Notes under the pieces: model-generated
The model's input: the letters and a program-made list of their open reading frames with translations, nothing else
Databases searched by the model: none
What the model was told of the DNA's origin: nothing
Position numbers and translations under genes: made by a program
In this document: piece after piece, positions 8,978 to 16,943 of the stretch
Layout of the letters: every line of letters begins with the position of its first letter
Numbering within the stretch: position 1 is the stretch's first letter
DNA from: Thiomicrospira cyclica
Lineage (GTDB): Bacteria; Pseudomonadota; Gammaproteobacteria; Thiomicrospirales; Thiomicrospiraceae
Direction: 5' to 3'
Assembly: GCA_020726325.1 (NCBI GenBank)
Contig: DYST01000008.1
Coordinates: 1-34,438 of the forward strand
DNA length: 34,438 bases

Positions 8978-10228
8978 CTAAATAAGTTGTTCAGCTCGCA
9001 TTAAATCATCCAGCGTTTCACGTTGGCGCACAATGTGGATAGTTGTATCATCAACCATAACTTCGGCAGCGCGAGGACGCGTATTATAGTTAGAGCTCAT
9101 CACAAAGCCATATGCACCCGCTGATAAGACAGCCAAATAATCACCCTCTTGTACTGCAAGCAGACGTTGCTTTCCTAAAAAGTCACCCGTTTCACAGACA
9201 GGACCAACAATATCAAATAACTGCTTTTCATCGTCTGTTTCTTGCACTTCACAAATATTTTGCCATGCACCATAAAGCGATGGACGAATTAAGTCATTCA
9301 TTGCCGCATCAACAACAGCAAAATGTTTGCCTTCGTTTTCTTTCAAATATTCAACTTTTGTGATGAGTACACCGTTATTACCCACAATGGCACGCCCAGG
9401 CTCTACCAATATTTCCATATCAGGTTGTGCAATCGCTTGCACAATCGCAGTAACATATTCCGCAGGGGAGGGGGCAGAATCGCTATCTTGATAGTTAATA
9501 CCCAAACCACCACCCATATCAATGTGCTGCAAATAAATGCCTTCAGCTGCAAGTTTCTGTTGAAAAGCAACGACGCGTTTCGCTGCTTCTTGTATGGGAC
9601 TTAAGTCTAAGAGTTGTGACCCAATATGGCAGTCGATTCCATGAACCACCAAATGAGCAGAAGCAGCGGCATAACGATAGAGCTCGAAAGCCTTGTCAAA
9701 AGAAACACCAAACTTGTTTTCTTTAAGTCCCGTCGAAATGTAAGCGTGGGTTTTAGGGTCAACATCAGGATTAACGCGAATCGAAATCGTCGCTGGCGTT
9801 GCTTCTTCTGCTGCAATTTTTTCAAGACGATACAGCTCTGCTTCAGATTCGATATTAAAGCATTTAATGCCGCTTTGTAGCGCGAAACGCATTTCGTTTG
9901 TTGTTTTACCAACTCCCGAAAAGACGACATTGGCAGCATTACCACCAGCACTTAAGACGCGGGCTAATTCACCACCAGAGACGATATCAAAGCCTGCACC
10001 TAGTTGTGCTAGGGTTTGTAATACAGCAAGATTGCTGTTTGTTTTAACCGCGTAGCAGACAAGATGCGGTTGTTGTGCAAAAGCAGCATCAAATGCTTGC
10101 CAGCGTTGGCGAATCCCATTACGGCTATAAACATAGCAAGGGGTATCTACCTGTTGGGCAATTTGAATTAAGTTGCAGTTTTCAATATGTAAAGTGCCAT
10201 TAATGCGCTGAATAGAATCGAGAGTCAT
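8978..10228 (-). CDS. lysA: Diaminopimelate decarboxylase
   Basis: PLP-dependent decarboxylase motifs: YAVKTNSNLAVL, CHIGSQ, MGGGLGI, EPGRAIVGN, VCETGDFLG. Confidence 0.95.
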   Translation of the reverse strand: MTLDSIQRINGTLHIENCNLIQIAQQVDTPCYVYSRNGIRQRWQAFDAAFAQQPHLVCYAVKTNSNLAVLQTLAQLGAGFDIVSGGELARVLSAGGNAANVVFSGVGKTTNEMRFALQSGIKCFNIESEAELYRLEKIAAEEATPATISIRVNPDVDPKTHAYISTGLKENKFGVSFDKAFELYRYAAASAHLVVHGIDCHIGSQLLDLSPIQEAAKRVVAFQQKLAAEGIYLQHIDMGGGLGINYQDSDSAPSPAEYVTAIVQAIAQPDMEILVEPGRAIVGNNGVLITKVEYLKENEGKHFAVVDAAMNDLIRPSLYGAWQNICEVQETDDEKQLFDIVGPVCETGDFLGKQRLLAVQEGDYLAVLSAGAYGFVMSSNYNTRPRAAEVMVDDTTIHIVRQRETLDDLMRAEQLI

Positions 10229-10248
10229 GATACTTGCTTCGCTGTATT

Positions 10249-10383
10249 TTATTGAGATGAATGAGGTTGGGATTGCGCTTGTACTGCTGTGCTTGTTGGA
10301 TTTGGTTGCGGTAGCAGATTTCCTTTTTTACCACAAGCCAATAAAAACACAGTGATACTGATAACAAACAGACCACGGTACAT
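10249..10383 (-). CDS. lptM: LptM-like (YifL-type) small lipoprotein, 44 aa
   Basis: Not in ORF track. MYRGLFVISITVFLLACGKKGNLLPQPNPTSTAVQAQSQPHSSQ: lipobox LLAC followed by GKKGNL, immediately upstream of lysA as in many Gammaproteobacteria. Confidence 0.8.
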   Translation of the reverse strand: MYRGLFVISITVFLLACGKKGNLLPQPNPTSTAVQAQSQPHSSQ

Positions 10384-10507
10384 GAATTAAATTTCCAATT
10401 AAAAATGAATTAGACATAGTTTACTCGAATTATTGTTAATTGTTCGTTTATTTGGCACTGGATTTGCTAAAATTACAGTAATAATAGCCTTGTCATTGGA
10501 ATTATTT

Positions 10508-11035
10508 ATGACTGAAACGATAACAAAGGTACAGGCTGATTTTAATCAGTTTATTTTAGGTTTTAATACGTTAACCTTAGCGACAGTTTCCGCTGATGGG
10601 ATTCCCGAAGCGAGTTATGCACCCTTTATTCGTGTTGCTGGTGTTTGGTATGTTTTTGTTAGTGAACTGGCGCAGCACACGCAAAATTTAATGGTGATGC
10701 CTCAAGCTTCTGTGTTGTTAATTGAGGCAGAGCAAAATACGGTGAATCTATTTGCTCGTAAGCGAGCTTCTTTTCAAATGCGTGTGCATGAAGTTTCACG
10801 TGAAACATCAGAATGGCATGATATTATCGATGCTTTTGAGGTGCGATTTGGTGATATTGTTAGTATGATTCGTGGCTTGAGCGATTTTCATTTAATGGCA
10901 TTAACCCCAATTTCGGGAAGTTTTGTTCGTGGTTTTGCACAGGCATTTGTTTTAGGTGGCGAAGACATGCTATTAGTAGCCAATCGTCGTGAGCGTGAGG
11001 CTAGGGCTTCTTCTGCAGGTGGAAATCGTGCGTAA
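10508..11035 (+). CDS. HugZ/pyridoxamine 5'-phosphate oxidase-like family protein
   Basis: MTETITKVQADFNQFILGFNTLTLATVSADGIPEASYAPFIR...FVSELAQHTQNL...; HugZ-like split-barrel sequence. ATG at 10508 chosen over the upstream start at 10433. Confidence 0.75.
   Translation: MTETITKVQADFNQFILGFNTLTLATVSADGIPEASYAPFIRVAGVWYVFVSELAQHTQNLMVMPQASVLLIEAEQNTVNLFARKRASFQMRVHEVSRETSEWHDIIDAFEVRFGDIVSMIRGLSDFHLMALTPISGSFVRGFAQAFVLGGEDMLLVANRREREARASSAGGNRA
10792..10807. promoter_or_regulatory. parS-like ParB binding site (15/16), intragenic
   Basis: AGTTTCACGTGAAACA versus TGTTTCACGTGAAACA; inside the HugZ-like CDS (codons for V-S-R-E-T). Confidence 0.8.
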
Positions 11036-11960
11036 TGTGAGACGTTATTTTAGGCTTGACGTACAGGTTCCTGCTGTTGTCAAGCTTGCTGATAAGGACG
11101 AAGTCATTCGTATGGTTTTGCCCGAGTTAGCAGGTGGTGTATGGCATCATAGCGAGTTAGTTTTAGATAAAAAAACGGAACAACTTGTTGATCGGGTCGG
11201 TAAGGATAATGAAACTGCTGGTAAGATTTTACGTGATTTACAGCAACGTTCTGTCATGCTTGCAGAAGCTATTTTATGGTTGGTGCAAGGTGAACAGCCG
11301 CAGGATAAAATTACAAATTATGTTCATCGTCGTAATATTGCCGCACTGGTTACGCACTTAAAAGCGGGTAGCTATACGGTCGACATGTTTCGTGCTTTTA
11401 ATGAAAAAATAGAGTTTTATTTTTCGGTTGTTGATGCGGCGGCAAATAAAAACTATCTCGCTTTTTTAGATATGATGAAGGCTGTTGAGTTTTCTTTTGC
11501 TGTTTTTGTGCCTGATTTAATCAAGAAAGCAGATACTAATCTTGTGCTGGCGCAAGCGATATTATCACTACATAATAAACTTGAACGTCATGTAGACTTT
11601 TTAAATAAGTTTCGTCAAGAAGCCTCATACATGGTGAATAAAGATTCTTGGCCGATTCGTAAAGTTAATTTGAGTGCGGGTGGTTTTGGTTTTTTGAGTA
11701 CCCATCCTTATCCTAAGTTTGCACGTTTGGTTATTAATTTTCGTATCGGAGAGAAACAAGAAGCCTTTCATATGACAGGCAACATTGTGAGTAGTCGAAC
11801 GCTATCTGATGGTGAGCATCATATTGCGATTGAATTTACCAATGCTACTGAAGAAATCCAAAATCGATTGATTATTTTATTGCAGAATGAAGAGTTAAAT
11901 CAGGTGATGGAATATGTTGCCCGCTCTGAAAAACCAAAAATTGTGGAAGAAGATTGGTAA
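11019..11960 (+). CDS. PilZ-like domain protein with long insert between the two PilZ motifs
   Basis: N-terminal RRYFRLDVQVPA (RxxxR-like) and C-terminal VNLSAGGFGF (N/DxSxxG-like) separated by about 200 residues. GTG at 11019 proposed as start instead of ORF-track 10989. Confidence 0.6.
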   Translation: MEIVRNVRRYFRLDVQVPAVVKLADKDEVIRMVLPELAGGVWHHSELVLDKKTEQLVDRVGKDNETAGKILRDLQQRSVMLAEAILWLVQGEQPQDKITNYVHRRNIAALVTHLKAGSYTVDMFRAFNEKIEFYFSVVDAAANKNYLAFLDMMKAVEFSFAVFVPDLIKKADTNLVLAQAILSLHNKLERHVDFLNKFRQEASYMVNKDSWPIRKVNLSAGGFGFLSTHPYPKFARLVINFRIGEKQEAFHMTGNIVSSRTLSDGEHHIAIEFTNATEEIQNRLIILLQNEELNQVMEYVARSEKPKIVEEDW

Positions 11961-11995
11961 GTTTATAACAGCACAAACAAAGATAATAGAAGCAA

Positions 11996-12412
11996 ATGGC
12001 AATATTACATGACTATGAAGATCGACTGATTCGATTATTACCGCCTAATGCGCAGCACGTTGCAGAAATGTTGCTTGCGCGTTTATCCTTGGCACAAATG
12101 TTAGAAATGCGTGACAACGAGGAAATAGATATACGCTTATTGTCTGAGCATAATGTGCATCAGGAGTTTTGGCCAAAAATTTTACGTGCCGTTATTTTAG
12201 CCAAGGTGACTTATTTTGATCCGTCTGAGTTTTTAGATCAGTCAAAAGTGTTATTTTTAGTTAAATTGGCTGTAGAGGCGGCAGGTTTTAGTTTGTCTAC
12301 GCCTTTACCGCAGGTTGTCGCTGCGGTAAAGACAGACTATCTTCGCCTCACCAAATGGTTAATTATGATGGCACAACTATTAGGTAAGTTACGTGCAGCT
12401 AATACTAAATAA
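11996..12412 (+). CDS. Uncharacterised 138 aa protein
   Basis: ORF 35 nt after the PilZ-like gene on the same strand; no family recognised; 3' end overlaps cysM convergently. Confidence 0.6.
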   Translation: MAILHDYEDRLIRLLPPNAQHVAEMLLARLSLAQMLEMRDNEEIDIRLLSEHNVHQEFWPKILRAVILAKVTYFDPSEFLDQSKVLFLVKLAVEAAGFSLSTPLPQVVAAVKTDYLRLTKWLIMMAQLLGKLRAANTK

Positions 12413-13297
12413 TCCGCTAGATAAGTAACGATCACCACGATCACAGACAATCGTAACAATGGTGGCATTGTTGAGTTCTTGCGCCAGCGTAATTGCTGCT
12501 GCCATCGCACCACCAGAAGAAACACCAGAAAAAATACCTTCTTGCTGGGCAAGTTGACGCATGGTTTCTTCGGCTTGATGTTGAGCAATATCGATAATAC
12601 GATCGACACGAGCAGGATCGAATATTTTAGGAAGATATTCCTTAGACCAGCGACGAATACCGGGAATTTGCGCCCCTTCGCTTGGTTGTACACCAATAAT
12701 CTGTACTTTGGGGTTCTGTTCTTTTAAAAACATACTTGTACCCATAATCGTTCCCGTTGTCCCCATTGCTGATACAAAGTGAGTAACCTTGCCTGCTGTT
12801 TGTTGCCAAATTTCGGGACCTGTGCTCTGATAATGTGCTAAATAATTATCAGGATTAGAAAACTGATCGAGCAAAAATCCTTCGCCGTTAAGTGCCATTC
12901 TCTGTGCGAGATCACGAGCACCTTCCATTCCTGTTTCACGTGAAACACAAATAAGTTCTGCGCCATATGCCAGCATGGCATCTTTGCGCTCCTGCGTCAT
13001 ATTGTTGGGCATAATCAGCTTCATTTTATAACCACGCATGGCAGCAACCATCGCTAAGGCAATGCCTGTATTGCCGCTGGTTGCTTCGATCAGCGTATCA
13101 CCGATACGAATATCACCTCGCTTTTCGGCTTGCAAAATCATATTAAAAGCGGGTCGGTCTTTGACCGAGCCAGCAGGGTTATTGCCTTCTAATTTAGAAA
13201 GAATGGTGTTTCCTCTACTGTCTTGGTAAAGGCGTTGAATCGCGACTAAGGGTGTATTGCCGACAGTATCAGCGAGAGTAGGGGAGTTGTGCGTCAT
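12389..13297 (-). CDS. cysM: Cysteine synthase B
   Basis: VGNTPLVAIQRL, KLEGNNPAGSVKDRPA (PLP lysine), EATSGNTGIALA, GTTGTIMG, GVSSGGAMAA; ends CDRGDRYLSSGLF like CysM. Confidence 0.93.
   Translation of the reverse strand: MTHNSPTLADTVGNTPLVAIQRLYQDSRGNTILSKLEGNNPAGSVKDRPAFNMILQAEKRGDIRIGDTLIEATSGNTGIALAMVAAMRGYKMKLIMPNNMTQERKDAMLAYGAELICVSRETGMEGARDLAQRMALNGEGFLLDQFSNPDNYLAHYQSTGPEIWQQTAGKVTHFVSAMGTTGTIMGTSMFLKEQNPKVQIIGVQPSEGAQIPGIRRWSKEYLPKIFDPARVDRIIDIAQHQAEETMRQLAQQEGIFSGVSSGGAMAAAITLAQELNNATIVTIVCDRGDRYLSSGLFSISCT
12932..12947. promoter_or_regulatory. parS ParB binding site (16/16 perfect), intragenic in cysM
   Basis: TGTTTCACGTGAAACA exactly. Confidence 0.9.
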
Positions 13298-13303
13298 GTT
13301 GTA

Positions 13304-14026
13304 TTACCTTTTTAAGTAAATCAAATCCCAAACACCATGCCCAAGTCGTTGACCACGACGCTCAAACTTGGTTTCTGGGCGATAGTCTGGTTTAATTGCG
13401 AAGCTTCCTGCTCCTGCTGGGTTATGATAGTCTGTGTGTGCTTCTAGCACTTCCATCATCCACTGTGCATATGGCTCCCAATCAGTTGCCGCATGAAAAG
13501 CACCATCTGTAGACAGTCTGCTAGCGATCAGCGACATAAACTCGGGTTGAACAATACGACGTTTGTGGTGACGTGTTTTGTGCCACGGATCAGGAAAAAA
13601 CAAAAGCAGGCGAGCAAGGCTGTTTTCTGGAATCATATTTTTAAGCACTTCAACGGCATCATGACTCATGACGCGAATGTTCGTGAGGTTTTTTTCTTGT
13701 ACTGCATTGAGTAAACTGCCAACCCCTGGACGATGTACCTCGATACCGAGAAAGTTAATCTGTGGCATCATCTCTGCCATTGTGGCTAAGCTGTGTCCCA
13801 TGCCAAAGCCAATTTCTAACCACACGGGATTATTGTTGCCAAAAATGTGTGCTAGGTCGAGTTGTTGTTCTTGGCAATAGTCGATACCATAGATGGGCAG
13901 TAGTGAATTTAAGGCACGCTCTTGTGCTGGGGTTGTTCTGCCTTCACGGCGAACAAAACTTTTAATTTCTCGACGGTGAATCGGGTTTGTTTCATCGTCT
14001 AAGATAGGGGCTTCTATTGTCGTCAT
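13304..14026 (-). CDS. trmB: tRNA (guanine-N7)-methyltransferase
   Basis: LEIGFGMGHSLATMAE, FPDPWHKTRHHKRRIVQPEF, ATDWEPYAQWM, RPETKFERRGQRLGHGVWDL. Confidence 0.95.
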   Translation of the reverse strand: MTTIEAPILDDETNPIHRREIKSFVRREGRTTPAQERALNSLLPIYGIDYCQEQQLDLAHIFGNNNPVWLEIGFGMGHSLATMAEMMPQINFLGIEVHRPGVGSLLNAVQEKNLTNIRVMSHDAVEVLKNMIPENSLARLLLFFPDPWHKTRHHKRRIVQPEFMSLIASRLSTDGAFHAATDWEPYAQWMMEVLEAHTDYHNPAGAGSFAIKPDYRPETKFERRGQRLGHGVWDLIYLKR

Positions 14027-15075
14027 CTGTTGTTTTATCCTTTAGTGAGCGTTTATTGGCTTGGTTTGATCTTTATGGTCGTCACGATTTACCCTGGCAA
14101 CATCCTGCAACACCTTACCGTGTTTGGGTATCAGAGGTTATGCTACAGCAAACACAGGTTATTACGGTGATTCCTTATTTTGAGCGTTTTATACAATCCT
14201 TTACGACGCTGGAGCAGTTAGCTGCTGCTTCCGTTGATGAGGTATTGGCGCATTGGAGTGGGTTGGGCTATTATGCCAGAGGGCGTAATTTGCATAAAGC
14301 AGCACAGCGTATTATGTCTGATTATGGTGGTATTTTCCCAAGCGATGCACAAGCGTTAACAAATTTACCTGGTATTGGTTTATCAACAGCACATGCTATC
14401 TTATCTTTAGCTTATCAACAGCCCACTGCGATTTGTGATGGCAATGTCCGTCGTGTGTTATCACGCTGGTCTGCATTAGATATGCCAATAGAAACAAGGA
14501 TTGCAAAAGAAAAACTGTGGATGCTGGCACAATCGCTACAAAGTACAACTGATCCAAGCCGTTATACACAAGCAATTATGGATTTGGGTGCAACAGTTTG
14601 CACGAGGACACGTCCTCACTGTGATCAGTGTCCTGTCGTTATGGATTGTTGTGCAAAAGCTTCTGGACAAGTGGTAACGCAATGGCCTATTAGATTGAAA
14701 AAAGCAGAAAAACCGATACGAGAAGCTGTTATGTTTATGATTGTGCGTGAAGATGGTGCTGTTTGGTTAGATGCACCGATAAAGCAGGATGGTTTGTGGG
14801 GAGGCTTGTATCAGTTGCCACAAACTGTACCAATTGCATTTGCTCATTTCCCTCGCACCGAATTGCCTAAAATAAAGCATATTTTTACACATTTTGTCTT
14901 GTGGATAAGCGGGTTCGTCATTAATATAAAGAATATTGATTCAAAACAGTTAACTGTAAATGGCGTATGGTACAATTGCGAAGTTGATATTTATTCTGTT
15001 GCACGTCCTGCTGTGATTGATAAATTAATCATGCTCAGCTCGATTGTTCAGAAAAATAAGGAAAAAGCATTATGA
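14017..15075 (+). CDS. mutY: A/G-specific adenine glycosylase
   Basis: YGRHDLPWQ, YRVWVSEVMLQQTQV, LPGIGLSTAHAI, MDLGATVCTRTRPHCDQCPVVMDCCA (FeS Cys); TTG start. Confidence 0.95.
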   Translation: MSSSVVLSFSERLLAWFDLYGRHDLPWQHPATPYRVWVSEVMLQQTQVITVIPYFERFIQSFTTLEQLAAASVDEVLAHWSGLGYYARGRNLHKAAQRIMSDYGGIFPSDAQALTNLPGIGLSTAHAILSLAYQQPTAICDGNVRRVLSRWSALDMPIETRIAKEKLWMLAQSLQSTTDPSRYTQAIMDLGATVCTRTRPHCDQCPVVMDCCAKASGQVVTQWPIRLKKAEKPIREAVMFMIVREDGAVWLDAPIKQDGLWGGLYQLPQTVPIAFAHFPRTELPKIKHIFTHFVLWISGFVINIKNIDSKQLTVNGVWYNCEVDIYSVARPAVIDKLIMLSSIVQKNKEKAL

Positions 15076-15344
15076 GTCGAAAAGTATATTGTGCAAAATT
15101 AAAGAAAGAGGGCGAAGGATTGGCATTTGCGCCCTATCCTGGTGAGTTTGGTGTACGTATTCTAAATGAAATTTCTGCGGAAGCTTGGAAGCAGTGGTTG
15201 GCACAGCAAACGATTTTAATTAATGAGTATCGCTTGTCATCGATGGATCCCAAAGCGAAACTGTTTTTGCGTGAACAGATGGAAGAGTTTTTATTTGCTG
15301 GTGCTAGTGTGATGATGCCAGACGCTTATCAACCCAAAGCTTAA
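15072..15344 (+). CDS. yggX: Probable Fe(2+)-trafficking protein
   Basis: VYCAKLKKEGEGLAFAPYPGEFGVRI...EYRLSSMDPKAKLFLREQMEEFLF; follows mutY with 4-nt overlap. Confidence 0.95.
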   Translation: MSRKVYCAKLKKEGEGLAFAPYPGEFGVRILNEISAEAWKQWLAQQTILINEYRLSSMDPKAKLFLREQMEEFLFAGASVMMPDAYQPKA

Positions 15345-15365
15345 GATCCGAGGAGTAATCATATT

Positions 15366-16586
15366 ATGAGTACCTTGTTAGATGTTTTTGTTGCTCGTCA
15401 ACCTATCTTCAATAAAGATTTAGGTGTGTATGCGTATGAATTGTTGTTCCGTAGTGGTGATCAAGCAAATCATGCGGTAATTTTGGGTGGTGATTCGGCA
15501 ACGGCACAGGTTGTACTTAATGCCTTTATGGAAATTGGCTTAACCAATCTTGTTGGTGAGCATAAAGCATTTTTAAACTTTACCGAAGGCTTTTTATTAC
15601 GCGAAAATATTCCATTATTTCCGCGAGCGCAATTGGTTATTGAAGTTTTGGAAACTGTTAAGCCAACACCTGCAGTCGTTAAAGCTGTGGAGCATTTACG
15701 TGGATTGGGTTATACCATTGCATTAGATGATTTCTTTTACACGGATGAGTACAAGCCGCTGGTTGCGTTAGCTGATATCATTAAAATCGATATCTTGGAT
15801 GTTGGGGCTAAAAATCTGGCGAATCATATTCGTTCGATTCGTGCAACCAATGAGCGTGTACGCCTGCTTGCTGAAAAAGTTGAAACCCGCGAGCAGTTTG
15901 AATATTGCAAGGGTTTGGGCATGGATTATTTCCAAGGTTATTTCTTTGCTAAACCGCAAATTATTAAGGGTCAACGCTTACCTTCTAATAAAATGGCAAT
16001 TTTAAATTTATTAGCGAGTGTTTATGACCCTAATATTGATATGGGCGATTTAGCCGCAATTGTGGGGCGAGATGTTGGTTTGTCACATAAGTTATTAAGC
16101 TTTGTAAAAACCTATCCTGGTAATCAGGATATTCAGATTAATTCAATTAAAGATGCCGTGCTTCGTTTTGGCTTACAAAAACTTCAAAGCTGGGTTAGTG
16201 TGTTGGTGTTATCTGGTATGGATGATAAGCCGAGTGAGCTTTTCAATACTGCCCTGTTGCGGGCAAGATTTATGGAGCTATTGGCAGAAAAAGGTAAGTG
16301 CGCAATGCGTGATACCTTCTTTATGGTTGGTTTATTTTCGTGTTTAGATGCGTTAATGGATACCGAGATGGTAGATGCTTTAGGTGCGATTACCATTTCT
16401 GATGAGGCTAAAGTTGCGTTAACACGCAATGAAGGCGTTATGGGAGAGGCATTAACCTGTGCACTCGCGATTGAGCGTGGTGATACAGCGAAAACCGTTT
16501 TCTTAGATATTAACTCGGGTGATATTTCGTCGATTTACATGCAAGCAATGGTATGGGCAACAGCAACAACAGCAACGATGCGTTAG
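15366..16586 (+). CDS. EAL-HDOD signal transduction protein
   Basis: N-terminal VARQPIFNKDLGVYAYELLFRSG and IALDDF (EAL family), C-terminal HDOD-like region (DPNIDMGDLAAIVGRDVGLSHKLLSFV). Confidence 0.85.
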   Translation: MSTLLDVFVARQPIFNKDLGVYAYELLFRSGDQANHAVILGGDSATAQVVLNAFMEIGLTNLVGEHKAFLNFTEGFLLRENIPLFPRAQLVIEVLETVKPTPAVVKAVEHLRGLGYTIALDDFFYTDEYKPLVALADIIKIDILDVGAKNLANHIRSIRATNERVRLLAEKVETREQFEYCKGLGMDYFQGYFFAKPQIIKGQRLPSNKMAILNLLASVYDPNIDMGDLAAIVGRDVGLSHKLLSFVKTYPGNQDIQINSIKDAVLRFGLQKLQSWVSVLVLSGMDDKPSELFNTALLRARFMELLAEKGKCAMRDTFFMVGLFSCLDALMDTEMVDALGAITISDEAKVALTRNEGVMGEALTCALAIERGDTAKTVFLDINSGDISSIYMQAMVWATATTATMR

Positions 16587-16633
16587 TTTGTGTCGTCAGG
16601 GTAGTTTTTGTGGCAAATAATGCGTAATCGTCA

Positions 16634-16662
16634 TTGCAAAATCAGCAAGTTATCGGTATAAT
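16634..16662 (+). promoter_or_regulatory. Sigma70-like promoter for rpmE2
   Basis: TTGCAA (16634-16639), 17-nt spacer, TATAAT (16657-16662). Confidence 0.65.
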
Positions 16663-16701
16663 GATCGTTTATTTTTCAAGATACCAAAGCAGGAATTTGC
16701 C

Positions 16702-16941
16702 ATGAAAGAAGGCATTCACCCAAAATATAACCCAGTTGTATTTCAAGACATTACAACGGGCGAAATGTTCATCACACGCTCTACCATGCGCACAACTCAA
16801 AAAATCGAGTTAGAAGGTAAAGAGTATGGGTTGGTTCGTCTAGAGGTTTCTAGTGCTTCTCATCCTTTCTATACAGGTCAGCAAACGCTGGTCGATACAG
16901 AAGGTCGTATCGAGAAGTTCCGCAATCGCTACAAGCGTTAA
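16702..16941 (+). CDS. rpmE2: 50S ribosomal protein L31 type B (Cys-free)
   Basis: [23 protein letters not shown]...[29 protein letters not shown]; no cysteines, type B/C-minus L31. Confidence 0.93.
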   Translation: MKEGIHPKYNPVVFQDITTGEMFITRSTMRTTQKIELEGKEYGLVRLEVSSASHPFYTGQQTLVDTEGRIEKFRNRYKR

Positions 16942-16943
16942 TT

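Noticed and set aside
9013-9028. Half-parS sequence GTTTCACGTTGG in lysA
   Set aside because: Only the left half matches; the right half of the palindrome is absent.
10433-10507. Upstream extension of the HugZ-like ORF (MLIVRLFGTGFAKITVIIALSLELF)
   Set aside because: Family N-terminus fits the ATG at 10508; the extension covers the promoter-like AT-rich region.
14900-14908. Perfect DnaA box TGTGGATAA inside mutY
   Set aside because: A single 9-mer is expected by chance at this window size; no cluster or AT-rich unwinding region beside it, so no oriC is claimed.
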